From NCBI RefSeq assembly GCF_000784735.1, contig NZ_JSYG01000021.1:99775-163774 (forward strand): DNA of 64,000 nt, read 5' to 3'. The position numbers were made by a program, and so were the translations under genes. Below the pieces are notes generated by a model that worked only from the letters and a program-made list of their open reading frames with translations, made no database searches and was not told the origin of the DNA. Source of the DNA: Dickeya undicola (GTDB taxonomy: Bacteria > Pseudomonadota > Gammaproteobacteria > Enterobacterales > Enterobacteriaceae). Positions 29,579-38,910 of this stretch are shown one piece after another. Position 1 is the first letter of the stretch, and each line of letters begins with the position of its first letter.

Positions 29579-30661
29579 TTAACGGGAACGCCTCGCCAGC
29601 GCTACCCCGGCACCGACCAACAGGCCGATGCTACCCCACATCAGCAGCAAAAAACCGCGGCGTGGGCTATCGCGCTGAACCGGCTCTTCCGGCGTATGCA
29701 GATAGCGGTAAGTCTGATATTGAGTCGTCAGCGCTGGTCCGCTCTCCAGCATCGCCAGCGTTGCTCGCCGCGACTCATCATCGGCATCAAATGCCGGCCC
29801 GCTGGCCTTCAGCATGTCCAGACGCGCCTGTAACTGCGAGGTGCCCTGTAAAAACCATTCCGAATCGGGCAACGACAGCGACGCCTCATTTTTCGGCTGT
29901 ACAATCCCTTGCTGGCGCGCAATCACAAGCGCCTGCGTCAAACGTTGTACCGTTCGGTCATAGGTGGCTTGCGCTACCGTCTCCTCGCGTTGCAGCCAGG
30001 CACGCTCAAACCGAATGCGCGCCGCCCAGCTTCCGGCCAGACTCTGATTCAGATGATTAACGGCCCGCTGGTTGGCGAACTGCACATATTGCCGCAACAG
30101 ATTGCTGGCGTCTCGCGCGTTATCCGCGCCCAATTTGAGAGTATCACTGGTTTTTTTGGCGTCATCACGCGGCATAAACTGAATATCGTTGATCAACGTG
30201 TCCAGCAGAACCGCATCGGCCTTGTCGTCGCCTTTCTGACGCTCACGGTAATACGGAGACTGTAACCAGAATTCACGCCGGGTATCGTAGGCGGCGGCCT
30301 GCATCGTGAATTCAGCGTAAGCATCCGCCACAATGGCGTTACCGTCCACCACCGCTGGCGCATCCAGCGAGCGCAACCATTGTTGCTGGTCGAAGAACGT
30401 CGACAACAGGGCAGATGCGGGTTTATCGGTCACCGCGGTGCTGCGCCATACCGGCTGCACCAGCCAGGAATACATCAGCGCCACCAGAGCAAACAGCGCC
30501 GCTGAACCAACAATCCAGATCTTGCCTTGCCACAGTGCCCGGCAGAGCTGTTGGATATCCAGCGCATTGTCCGGTGACAACGGTTGAGCGGAGGTTTCCT
30601 GTTTCATTGCGCTCCCAGATTTGGTTTGTTCATCAGTCGATTTACCCGACATTCGAGTCAT
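29579..30661 (-). CDS. wzzE: ECA chain-length regulator WzzE
   Basis: Sets the modal length of ECA chains together with WzyE. A 360-residue polysaccharide co-polymerase with one membrane helix near residues 52-72 (IWIVGSAALFALVALMYSW), a large periplasmic helical domain, and a second helix at the end (FLLLMWGSIGLLVGAGVAL) preceded by the conserved EEPVQRDSPRR. The true start could be the ATG at 30661 (ATGA overlap with wecA) or Met19; I kept the coupled first one. Confidence 0.92.
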   Translation of the reverse strand: MTRMSGKSTDEQTKSGSAMKQETSAQPLSPDNALDIQQLCRALWQGKIWIVGSAALFALVALMYSWLVQPVWRSTAVTDKPASALLSTFFDQQQWLRSLDAPAVVDGNAIVADAYAEFTMQAAAYDTRREFWLQSPYYRERQKGDDKADAVLLDTLINDIQFMPRDDAKKTSDTLKLGADNARDASNLLRQYVQFANQRAVNHLNQSLAGSWAARIRFERAWLQREETVAQATYDRTVQRLTQALVIARQQGIVQPKNEASLSLPDSEWFLQGTSQLQARLDMLKASGPAFDADDESRRATLAMLESGPALTTQYQTYRYLHTPEEPVQRDSPRRGFLLLMWGSIGLLVGAGVALARRSR

Positions 30662-31734
30662 TCACAATAACGATGACTACGCCAGTAGCGCTGAATTCGC
30701 CGAACAACCCGCGCCACCCGCCACGCTCGTTTAATGCAGTAGCCATAGCCACCGAATACCAGCAAAAACAGCATCAGCATCACGTACTCCGGCACCGCTA
30801 AAAACTCACCGGCTATCCCTATCGCTGCCAGCAACGCAGCGGCCAAAGTAATCAACAAGCAGGCCTGCCGCGAAGTAAACCCCGCTCGCATGATCAAATG
30901 ATGGATATGCTGGCGATCCGGTGAGAACAGGCCGGTGCCTTTATGCAGCCGACGATAGACGATCGCCGCCATATCCATCAATGGAATAGCGATAACCCAC
31001 AGCGCCGTCACCGGCCGGATGGCATTATCCGGCCCCTGAGAACTCTGCAACAGTAACCAGATAGCCGTAAAACCGATCATGGTGCTGCCTGCATCACCCA
31101 TGAAGACTTTATAACGTCGCCCCATGAGTTCAAGATTCAACAGAATGTACGGCAGAATGGCGGCGATCATAGCGAAACTCCACAATGCCAGCGCCAAACT
31201 ACCGTGGTGATAGAGCAAGACGCCTAATCCGGCGAACAGCACGCAGGACAACCCGCCCAGCAAGCCATCAATGCCATCCACCATGTTAAAGGCATTGATG
31301 GCCGCCCACACCACAAACAACGTCATCAGATAGCGCACCGGCCCGAGTCCGATATCCCAGAGCGGCCCGAAGATAAAGCCCAAACGCTGTAGCATCAGGC
31401 CAGCCAGTGTCATCATCAGAATAGCCACGACCGCCTGGATCGCCGCCCGCACGCCAATGCTGATATCAAAGCGATCATCCAGCACGCCAATCAGCACCAG
31501 CATACCCGAGCACATCAGGTAGACGGGGAAATGGGGAATCGGTTCGGAAATGAGCACAGGCAACAGGCAGACGCCAATATAAACAGAAATACCGCCAACC
31601 AGCGGCACCACGCCATGATGATGTTTGCGATAGTTTGGCCGGTCAACCAGACCGGTTTTTCTCGCCACATTGCGCGCCAGCAACAGGGAGAAGAAAGAGC
31701 ACAAAAATACGGCGATTAATTGAGCACTCATCAT
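30658..31734 (-). CDS. wecA: UDP-GlcNAc:undecaprenyl-phosphate transferase WecA
   Basis: Makes undecaprenyl-PP-GlcNAc (lipid I), the first step of ECA and of many O antigens. It has 358 residues and about eleven membrane segments. Motifs: RKHHHGVVPLVGGISVY near the N-terminus, LIGVLDDRFDIS, AFNMVDGIDGL (Asp-rich catalytic), FMGDAGSTMIG and the cytoplasmic FSPDRQHIHHL. First gene of the ECA operon; its promoter should lie in the 178 bases before the rho terminator. Confidence 0.95.
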   Translation of the reverse strand: MMSAQLIAVFLCSFFSLLLARNVARKTGLVDRPNYRKHHHGVVPLVGGISVYIGVCLLPVLISEPIPHFPVYLMCSGMLVLIGVLDDRFDISIGVRAAIQAVVAILMMTLAGLMLQRLGFIFGPLWDIGLGPVRYLMTLFVVWAAINAFNMVDGIDGLLGGLSCVLFAGLGVLLYHHGSLALALWSFAMIAAILPYILLNLELMGRRYKVFMGDAGSTMIGFTAIWLLLQSSQGPDNAIRPVTALWVIAIPLMDMAAIVYRRLHKGTGLFSPDRQHIHHLIMRAGFTSRQACLLITLAAALLAAIGIAGEFLAVPEYVMLMLFLLVFGGYGYCIKRAWRVARVVRRIQRYWRSHRYCE

Positions 31735-31912
31735 GATTTATTCACGCTTAACAGTGCCTGAGAATACTACCGGGAATCACGCCAGCAGGTGTTAATTTAC
31801 CAACTTTTTCAGAAAGTTCCTGCTCGCTCAGGTAACAAAGCGTGATGTTCTCCTGGTGCCTGACACCGCCGAAAGCCAAAAGCTCAGGATGTAATACCAC
31901 ATGCAGAAACAA

Positions 31913-31938
31913 AAAACGCCACGATATCGTGGCGTTTT
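31913..31938 (-). terminator. Terminator of rho
   Basis: Perfect 26-base palindrome, AAAACGCCACGAT followed by its complement, centred between rho and wecA and 19 bases past the rho stop. The T-rich edge on both strands would allow two-way termination. Confidence 0.8.
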
Positions 31939-31956
31939 AACCAGAGAAACTACCGG

Positions 31957-33216
31957 TTACGACCGTTTCATCATATCGAAGAATTCGTCGTTGGTTTTAG
32001 TCATCGCCAGCTTGTTGATCAGGAACTCCATTGCATCGATTTCGCCCATCGGGTGGATAATCTTGCGCAGGATCCACATCTTCTGCAGTTCCTCAGAGGT
32101 GGTCAACAGCTCTTCCTTACGAGTACCGGAGCGGTTGTAGTCGATGGCCGGGAACACACGTTTTTCCGCGATTTTACGAGACAGGTGCAGTTCCATGTTA
32201 CCGGTGCCCTTGAACTCTTCGTAAATCACTTCGTCCATCTTCGAACCGGTGTCGATCAAGGCCGTAGCGATGATAGTCAGGCTACCGCCTTCCTCAACGT
32301 TACGGGCTGCACCGAAGAAGCGCTTCGGACGATGCAACGCGTTGGCGTCAACACCACCGGTCAACACTTTGCCGGAAGCAGGCACCACGGTGTTGTATGC
32401 ACGCGCCAGACGAGTGATGGAATCCAGCAGGATAATCACGTCTTTCTTGTGCTCAACCAGGCGCTTGGCTTTCTCGATCACCATTTCGGCGACCTGAACG
32501 TGACGGGACGCCGGTTCGTCGAAGGTCGATGCCACCACTTCCCCTTTCACCAGACGCTGCATTTCCGTCACTTCTTCCGGACGTTCGTCAATCAGCAGCA
32601 CCATCAGCACGCAGTCGGGGTGGTTGTAAGCGATGCTCTGAGCAATGTTCTGCAACAGCATGGTCTTACCGGCTTTCGGCGGAGCGACGATCAAGCCACG
32701 CTGACCACGGCCGATCGGCGAGGCCAGATCCAGTACGCGAGCCGTCAGGTCTTCGGTGGAACCGTTGCCGCGCTCCATACGCAGACGCGAATTGGCGTGC
32801 AGCGGCGTCAGGTTTTCAAACAGGATTTTGCTGCGCGCGTTTTCCGGCTTGTCGTAGTTGACTTCGTTGACCTTCAACAGCGCGAAATAGCGTTCACCTT
32901 CTTTCGGAGGACGAATCTTACCGGAAATGGTGTCGCCAGTGCGGAGGTTGAAGCGTCGGATTTGGCTGGGAGAAACGTAGATATCATCAGGGCCGGCGAG
33001 GTAGGAGCTGTCTGCGGAGCGGAGGAAACCAAAACCATCCTGCAATATTTCCAGCACACCATCGCCAAAGATGTCTTCACCACTTTTCGCGTGCTGCTTG
33101 AGGATAGCGAAAATAATATCCTGTTTACGCATGCGAGCCAGATTCTCCAGCCCCATATTTTCGCCAAGAGTAATTAACTCAGATACTGGCGTATTTTTTA
33201 ATTCGGTAAGATTCAT
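31957..33216 (-). CDS. rho: Transcription termination factor Rho
   Basis: Hexameric RNA-dependent ATPase that ends transcription at C-rich untranslated RNA. It has 419 residues, as in E. coli. The N-terminal RNA-binding domain ([22 protein letters not shown]-fold [13 protein letters not shown]) is followed by Walker [10 protein letters not shown] (Lys181, Lys184), Walker [17 protein letters not shown] and the Q-loop [13 protein letters not shown]. Near-complete identity to E. coli Rho. A long leader of about 400 bases precedes it. Confidence 0.98.
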   Translation of the reverse strand: MNLTELKNTPVSELITLGENMGLENLARMRKQDIIFAILKQHAKSGEDIFGDGVLEILQDGFGFLRSADSSYLAGPDDIYVSPSQIRRFNLRTGDTISGKIRPPKEGERYFALLKVNEVNYDKPENARSKILFENLTPLHANSRLRMERGNGSTEDLTARVLDLASPIGRGQRGLIVAPPKAGKTMLLQNIAQSIAYNHPDCVLMVLLIDERPEEVTEMQRLVKGEVVASTFDEPASRHVQVAEMVIEKAKRLVEHKKDVIILLDSITRLARAYNTVVPASGKVLTGGVDANALHRPKRFFGAARNVEEGGSLTIIATALIDTGSKMDEVIYEEFKGTGNMELHLSRKIAEKRVFPAIDYNRSGTRKEELLTTSEELQKMWILRKIIHPMGEIDAMEFLINKLAMTKTNDEFFDMMKRS

Positions 33217-33635
33217 AATGGTGGGTTCTTAAACTCGGGGTAAATCTCGAACTATTAACGTGAATGGTATGGCAGGAACATCCATGCCGCTTAACAGCCT
33301 TCAATCACCAGACATCCGTGTTGCTCAGGCTCAATCGCGCTGACTCTACGCATACACACGGCAAGAGATCGAAGACACCTTAAAACTAATTAATGTAAAA
33401 CTATCAGATTGCCGACCCGGAGACATACTAACGTGCTATAGCGTAATGATTTCCGACTCTGACACGGGATAAAGCTTTAGATTCTAACTTCAGGCTCAAG
33501 CCTAAGGGCTCAAACTATAAGGTAAGTACGATATGCAGTATTGATGAATCTAGCACGCTTCCTGGTGGGCGTCCAGCGGTCAGAATGAGAAAATCTCATC
33601 ACCGCTGTCGCCCGGGAATTAGAGTGTGTGACAGA
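33217..33635. other. rho leader region between trxA and rho
   Basis: A 419-base gap without a recognisable protein family. In E. coli rho is autoregulated by Rho-dependent termination in such a leader, which also encodes a small peptide (RhoL). Here the only short frame I see is 33353-33291 on the minus strand (20 codons, starting MRRVSAIEPEQ), without a strong ribosome site and unlike E. coli RhoL. A hairpin at 33574-33607 (CAGCGGT / ACCGCTG) may end trxA messages. Confidence 0.4.
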
Positions 33636-33962
33636 TTACAGATTGGCGCTCAGGAACTCTTTCAGCTGACCTTTGGACAGTGCACCCACTTTGGTGGCAG
33701 CAACTTCGCCATTCTTGAACAGCAGCAGAGTCGGGATACCACGGATACCGTACTTCGGCGCAGTAGCCGGGTTTTCATCAATGTTAAGCTTGGCAACTTG
33801 CAGTTTGCCTTCGAACTCATTGGCGATCTCATCCAGAATCGGAGCAATCATTTTACAGGGACCACACCAGTCAGCCCAGAAATCAACCAGTGTTACATGT
33901 TCAGACTGCAATACGTCCGTCTCGAAGCTGTCGTCTGTCAGATGAATAATTTTATCGCTCAT
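33636..33962 (-). CDS. trxA: Thioredoxin 1
   Basis: General cytoplasmic disulphide reductant, recycled by thioredoxin reductase. It has 108 residues. The active site WCGPC is at residues 32-36 in [14 protein letters not shown], and the cis-proline loop is RGIPTLLLF. It lies upstream of rho on the same strand and divergent from rhlB, the E. coli arrangement. Confidence 0.97.
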   Translation of the reverse strand: MSDKIIHLTDDSFETDVLQSEHVTLVDFWADWCGPCKMIAPILDEIANEFEGKLQVAKLNIDENPATAPKYGIRGIPTLLLFKNGEVAATKVGALSKGQLKEFLSANL

Positions 33963-34081
33963 GTTTTACTCCGCAGGATTATCTCTACCCAGTTGGTGTA
34001 GCATTAACCAACTATTAGGTTGACTTTATTTCACTGGATACGCTTTCGTAAAGCAATAGTTAACTGATATTCTACCACGCT

Positions 34082-35368
34082 ATGAGCAAAACACACTTAA
34101 CCGAACAGAAGTTTTCCGACTTCGCACTGCACCCGCAGGTTATTGAAGCTCTTGAAAATAAAGGCTTTCATAACTGCACGCCCATTCAGGCGCTGGCGTT
34201 GCCGCTGACGCTGTCAGGGCGTGACGTGGCGGGCCAGGCGCAAACAGGAACAGGCAAGACGCTGGCGTTTCTGGCGTCTACATTTCATTATTTGCTGACC
34301 CACCCCGCACCCGCCGAACGTCAGACTAACCAACCGCGCGCCTTGATCATGGCTCCGACCCGCGAACTGGCGGTGCAGATTCATACCGATGCCGAAGCGC
34401 TGGCGAAAGCAACCGGTCTGCGACTGGGGCTGGCATACGGTGGTGATGGCTACGACAAGCAATTAAAAGTGCTGGAAAACGGTGTCGATATTCTGATCGG
34501 CACTACCGGCCGTTTAATCGATTACACCAAGCAGAACCACGTCAATATGGGTGCCATTCAGGTAGTGGTGCTGGATGAAGCTGACCGCATGTATGACCTC
34601 GGCTTTATCAAAGACATTCGCTGGCTGTTCCGTCGTATGCCACCGGCCAATCAGCGCCTGAACATGCTGTTCTCCGCTACCTTGTCTTACCGTGTACGTG
34701 AACTGGCGTTCGAACAGATGAACAACGCCGAGTACGTTGAAGTCGAGCCGGAGCAGAAAACCGGGCATCGCATCAAGGAAGAGCTGTTCTACCCTTCCAA
34801 TGAAGAAAAGATGCGTCTGCTGCAAACGCTTATCGAGGAAGAGTGGCCGGATCGCAGCATTATTTTCGCCAATACCAAGCACCGCTGTGAAGATATCTGG
34901 GGCCACCTGGCTGCGGATGGTCATCGTGTCGGCCTGCTGACCGGCGATGTGGCGCAGAAAAAACGGCTACGCATTCTGGAAGATTTTACCCAGGGTAACC
35001 TGGATATCCTGGTGGCGACCGATGTGGCGGCGCGGGGTCTGCATATTCCGTCCGTCACCCACGTATTCAACTACGACCTGCCCGACGATTGCGAAGATTA
35101 CGTACACCGTATCGGCCGTACTGGTCGCGCAGGTGCCAGCGGCTGTTCAATCAGTCTGGCTTGTGAAGAGTATGCGCTGAATTTACCCGCCATCGAAGAC
35201 TATATCGGTCATCGTATCCCGGTGAGCAAATATCGCAGTGAGGCGCTGCTGACCGATCTGCCAGTGCCGAAGCGTCTGAGTCGCCCGCGTTCCTCTGGTG
35301 GCCCACGTCGCCCTGGAGCACCTCGTCGCAGCGGCGCACCTCGTAACAACCGTAAACGACCAGGTTGA
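34082..35368 (+). CDS. rhlB: DEAD-box RNA helicase RhlB (degradosome)
   Basis: Unwinds RNA for RNase E/PNPase in the degradosome. It has 428 residues. The Q motif [14 protein letters not shown] is followed by Walker [19 protein letters not shown] box [11 protein letters not shown] (FSATLS), ARGLH and HRIGRTGR. The C-terminal tail is basic and rich in Arg, Pro and Gly (about residues 395-428), typical of RhlB RNA-binding tails. Start ATG 34082 matches [18 protein letters not shown]. Nine bases separate it from gppA. Confidence 0.96.
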   Translation: MSKTHLTEQKFSDFALHPQVIEALENKGFHNCTPIQALALPLTLSGRDVAGQAQTGTGKTLAFLASTFHYLLTHPAPAERQTNQPRALIMAPTRELAVQIHTDAEALAKATGLRLGLAYGGDGYDKQLKVLENGVDILIGTTGRLIDYTKQNHVNMGAIQVVVLDEADRMYDLGFIKDIRWLFRRMPPANQRLNMLFSATLSYRVRELAFEQMNNAEYVEVEPEQKTGHRIKEELFYPSNEEKMRLLQTLIEEEWPDRSIIFANTKHRCEDIWGHLAADGHRVGLLTGDVAQKKRLRILEDFTQGNLDILVATDVAARGLHIPSVTHVFNYDLPDDCEDYVHRIGRTGRAGASGCSISLACEEYALNLPAIEDYIGHRIPVSKYRSEALLTDLPVPKRLSRPRSSGGPRRPGAPRRSGAPRNNRKRPG

Positions 35369-35377
35369 GTTGACGAT

Positions 35378-36874
35378 ATGCCAAGCGCCTCTTCGCTTTA
35401 TGCCGCGATCGATTTAGGGTCTAACAGCTTTCATATGCTGGTAGTACGTGAAGTGGCTGGCAGCGTACAGACGCTGGCACGTATTAAGCGTAAAGTCAGG
35501 CTGGCAGCCGGGCTGGATGCCAGCAATCGCCTTTCACCGGAAGCGATGCAACGCGGCTGGCAATGTCTGGCGCTATTTTCTGAACGGTTGCAGGATATTC
35601 CACCGCAGCAAGTACGTGTTGTTGCAACGGCGACCTTAAGGCTGGCCACCAACGCTGACGAATTCCTTGAACGAGCCCGTCAGGTGCTGGGTCTGCCTAT
35701 TCAGATCATCAGCGGTGAAGAAGAAGCACGGCTTATCTATCAAGGTGTTGCCCATACCACCGGCGGGCCGGAGCAACGTCTGGTCGTGGATATCGGTGGC
35801 GGCAGCACTGAGCTGGCGACCGGCACCGGGGCCCATCACACCCAACTGTTCAGCCTACCCATGGGGTGCGTTACCTGGCTGGAGCGTTATTTTACCGATC
35901 GTGACCTGACGCAGGCGCATTTTGATCGAGCCGAACAGGCCGCCCGCGACATGTTGCGCCCGGTGAAAGACATCCTGCGTCAACAGGGCTGGCAGGTTTG
36001 CGTCGGTGCATCCGGCACAGTGCAGGCGCTGCAGGAAATCATGGTGGCGCAGGGGATGGATGAATACATCACCCTCAGTAAACTGCGCCAGTTGAAACAA
36101 CGCGCGATTCAATGCAGCAAGCTGGAAGAGCTGGAAATTGAAGGGCTGACGCTGGAAAGGGCACTGGTGTTTCCCAGTGGCCTGTCGATTCTACTGGCTG
36201 TCTTTCAGGAGTTGGAGATCGACTCCATGACGCTGGCGGGCGGTGCGCTGCGGGAAGGGCTGGTCTACGGTATGCTGCATTTACCGATTGAGCAGGACAT
36301 TCGTCATCGCACGCTGCACAACCTGCAACGCCGCTACCTGCTGGATAGCGAACAGGCCCAGCGAGTCAGGCTGCTGGCAGACAACTTTCTGCAACAGGTA
36401 GCGCGAGACTGGCAGTTGGATAGCCGATGTCGCGAGTTACTGGGCAGTGCCTGCCTGATCCATGAAATCGGCCTGAGCGTTGATTTTCGTCAGGCTCCGT
36501 TACATGCGGCCTATCTGGTCCGCAACAGCGATTTACCCGGTTTCACACCGGCCCAGAAGAAGTTGCTGGCGACGCTGATGCAGAACCAAAGCAACACTAT
36601 CGATCCTATCCCGCTCACCCAACAAAACGCCCTGCCGGTTAATCTGGCGCAGCGGCTTTGCCGCCTGCTGCGTTTGGCGATTATCTTTGCCAGCCGCCGT
36701 CGCGACGACACGCTACCGGCTGTCAGGCTAAGGGTCGAAGGGGAAAGTCTGCGTGTCATTCTGCCCGCTGGCTGGCTCGATCAACACCCACTGAGAGCCG
36801 AAACGCTGTCACAGGAAAGCCTGTGGCAGAGCTATGTTCACTGGCCGCTCATCATCGAAGAACACGCCATCTGA
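35378..36874 (+). CDS. gppA: pppGpp phosphohydrolase GppA
   Basis: Converts pppGpp to ppGpp in the stringent response, and belongs to the Ppx/GppA exopolyphosphatase family. It has 498 residues, the usual length. The N-terminal ASKHA phosphate loop [14 protein letters not shown] and the second one [14 protein letters not shown] (about residues 143-156) are intact, as is [13 protein letters not shown]. Linked to rhlB as in E. coli, but separated here from rep by pehX. Confidence 0.95.
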   Translation: MPSASSLYAAIDLGSNSFHMLVVREVAGSVQTLARIKRKVRLAAGLDASNRLSPEAMQRGWQCLALFSERLQDIPPQQVRVVATATLRLATNADEFLERARQVLGLPIQIISGEEEARLIYQGVAHTTGGPEQRLVVDIGGGSTELATGTGAHHTQLFSLPMGCVTWLERYFTDRDLTQAHFDRAEQAARDMLRPVKDILRQQGWQVCVGASGTVQALQEIMVAQGMDEYITLSKLRQLKQRAIQCSKLEELEIEGLTLERALVFPSGLSILLAVFQELEIDSMTLAGGALREGLVYGMLHLPIEQDIRHRTLHNLQRRYLLDSEQAQRVRLLADNFLQQVARDWQLDSRCRELLGSACLIHEIGLSVDFRQAPLHAAYLVRNSDLPGFTPAQKKLLATLMQNQSNTIDPIPLTQQNALPVNLAQRLCRLLRLAIIFASRRRDDTLPAVRLRVEGESLRVILPAGWLDQHPLRAETLSQESLWQSYVHWPLIIEEHAI

Positions 36875-36879
36875 CGGCA

Positions 36880-36908
36880 AAAAGGGGTAACAATTGGTTA
36901 CCCCTTTT
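36880..36908 (+). terminator. Terminator of rhlB-gppA
   Basis: Stem GGGGTAAC (36884-36891) / GTTACCCC (36897-36904) flanked by AAAA and TTTTCTT, six bases past the gppA stop. Confidence 0.85.
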
Positions 36909-36971
36909 CTTCCTATCTCCTGATTAATCTGTGATCGCTTCCGGGGAAAAAAGAAATACGACATGTATTTT

Positions 36972-36990
36972 TATAAAACGTCGTTTCGAA
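36972..36990 (+). promoter_or_regulatory. KdgR box upstream of pehX
   Basis: TATAAAACGTCGTTTCGAA contains the KdgR core AAAYRNYRTTT exactly (AAACGTCGTTT). KdgR represses pectinolysis genes until 2-keto-3-deoxygluconate appears. A second, weaker match lies just downstream (GGAAACGTATTTCG). A CRP half-site TGTGA is at 36930-36934. The box is about 60 bases upstream of the ATG. Confidence 0.65.
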
Positions 36991-37051
36991 AGGAAACGTA
37001 TTTCGTCCGGATAAAACACTCATCAATCTAAAAGAGAACTAAGGAACAAGG

Positions 37052-38860
37052 ATGAAGGTCATCACATTTTCACGTCGTTCTGTTCTGGCGTCGATGGTAG
37101 CAACATGTCTACTCAGTACGTCTGCACTGGCGGCAACGGCTCAGGCACCGCAAAAACTCCAGATTCCTACACTGTCTTATGACGATCATAGCGTAGCGCT
37201 GGTCTGGGACGCGCCAGAAGACACGTCCAACATCACCGATTACCAGATTTATCAAAACGGTCAACTTGTCGGGCTCGCCAGCCAGAATAATGATAAGAAC
37301 TCACCGGCCAAACCATACATCACCGCGTTTTATAAAAGTGACACCAGCAATTTCCACCACCGAATTGTGGTGCAAAACGCTAAAATCGATGGTCTGAAAG
37401 CCAAGACTGACTACCAGTTTACCGTTCGGGCGGTCTATGCCGATGGCACGACGTCAGCCGATAGCAACGCCGTTACCGTCACCACGACAGCGACACCACA
37501 GGTGATCAACATCACTCAGTATGGTGCCAAAGGTGATGGCTCCACACTTAATACCAATGCCATTCAGAAAGCCATTGACGCCTGCCAGGTCGGCTGCCGC
37601 ATTGACGTCCCGGCAGGGGTATTCAAGACTGGCGCACTGTGGCTGAAAAGCGACATGACGCTGAACCTGTTACAGGGTGCCACGCTGCTGGGGTCAGACA
37701 ACGCGGCGGATTACCCCGACGCCTACAAGATTTACAGCTATTCGTCTCAGATGCGCCCGGCGTCGTTGATCAACGCCATTGATAAAACCAGCTCCGCCGT
37801 TGGGACGTTTAAGAACATCCGTATCGTCGGCAAGGGCATCATCGACGGTAACGGCTGGAAACGTAGCGCTGATGCCAAAGATGAACTGGGTAACAGCCTG
37901 CCGCAGTACGTGAAGAGCGACAATAGCAAAGTCAGCAAAGACGGTATTCTGGCGAAAAACCAGGTAGCGGCCGCCGTCGCCAACGGCATGGACACCAAAA
38001 CCGCCTACAGCCAGCGTCGCTCCAGCCTGATCACCCTACGTGGCGTTCAAAACGTTTATGTCGCCGACGTCACCATCCGTAATCCGGCTAACCACGGCAT
38101 CATGTTTCTGGAAAACCAGAATGTGGTTGAGAACGGTGTGATTCATCAAACCTTCGACGCCAACAACGGCGACGGGGTGGAGTTTGGCAACAGCCAAAAC
38201 ATCATGGTGTTTAACAGCGTGTTTGATACCGGGGACGACAGCATCAATTTTGCCGCCGGTATGGGGCAATCGGCGCAGAATCAGGAACCGTCGCAAAACG
38301 CCTGGCTGTTCAATAACTATTTCCGCCACGGTCACGGCGCAGTGGTGCTGGGTAGCCATACCGGTGCAGGTATCGTCGACGTATTGGCGGAAAACAACGT
38401 GATAAGTCAGAACGATGTTGGCTTGCGCGCCAAGAGCGCCCCTGCCATCGGTGGTGGTGCGCACGGCATCGTGTTCCGCAACAGCGCGATAAAAAATCTG
38501 GCTAAACAGGCAGTGATCGTGACCTTAAGCTACTCGGATAGCAACGGCACCATCGACTATACCCCAGCCAAAGTGCCTGCCCGTTTCTATGACTTTACCG
38601 TCAAAAACGTCACCGTGCAGGACAGCACCGGCAAGAGCCCGTCGATTGAAATCACCGGTGACAGCAGCAAAGACATCTGGCATAGCCAGTTTTCGTTCAA
38701 CAATCTCAAACTCAGCGGCGTGATGCCTACCTCGATAAGCGACCTGAGTGACAGTCAGTTCAACAACATGACGTTCAGTAATCTGCGCAGCGGCTCCTCA
38801 CCGTGGAAATTCGGTACGGTGAAAAATGTCACCGTGGATGGCAAAACCGTTACGCCCTAA
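37052..38860 (+). CDS. pehX: Exo-poly-alpha-D-galacturonosidase PehX
   Basis: Releases digalacturonate from the non-reducing end of polygalacturonate, so it is part of plant cell-wall breakdown. It has 602 residues. A signal peptide ends near residue 27 (LLSTSALA-ATA), a fibronectin type III-like domain covers about 35-145, and a GH28 beta-helix covers about 150-590. GH28 active-site motifs are NNGDGVEFGNS (about 373), FDTGDDSINF (about 395) and GHGAVVLGSHTG (about 427). It matches Dickeya chrysanthemi PehX almost end to end. It is monocistronic, with a KdgR box and its own terminator, in the gppA-rep junction. Confidence 0.95.
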   Translation: MKVITFSRRSVLASMVATCLLSTSALAATAQAPQKLQIPTLSYDDHSVALVWDAPEDTSNITDYQIYQNGQLVGLASQNNDKNSPAKPYITAFYKSDTSNFHHRIVVQNAKIDGLKAKTDYQFTVRAVYADGTTSADSNAVTVTTTATPQVINITQYGAKGDGSTLNTNAIQKAIDACQVGCRIDVPAGVFKTGALWLKSDMTLNLLQGATLLGSDNAADYPDAYKIYSYSSQMRPASLINAIDKTSSAVGTFKNIRIVGKGIIDGNGWKRSADAKDELGNSLPQYVKSDNSKVSKDGILAKNQVAAAVANGMDTKTAYSQRRSSLITLRGVQNVYVADVTIRNPANHGIMFLENQNVVENGVIHQTFDANNGDGVEFGNSQNIMVFNSVFDTGDDSINFAAGMGQSAQNQEPSQNAWLFNNYFRHGHGAVVLGSHTGAGIVDVLAENNVISQNDVGLRAKSAPAIGGGAHGIVFRNSAIKNLAKQAVIVTLSYSDSNGTIDYTPAKVPARFYDFTVKNVTVQDSTGKSPSIEITGDSSKDIWHSQFSFNNLKLSGVMPTSISDLSDSQFNNMTFSNLRSGSSPWKFGTVKNVTVDGKTVTP

Positions 38861-38874
38861 CCGGTCGTAAACTC

Positions 38875-38907
38875 TACGCCGGGCCGCTGCGCCCGGCGTA
38901 TTTTCTT
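38875..38907 (+). terminator. Terminator of pehX
   Basis: Ten-base stem TACGCCGGGC / GCCCGGCGTA followed by TTTTCTTT; it lies between the convergent pehX and rep stops. Confidence 0.85.
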
Positions 38908-38910
38908 TCC

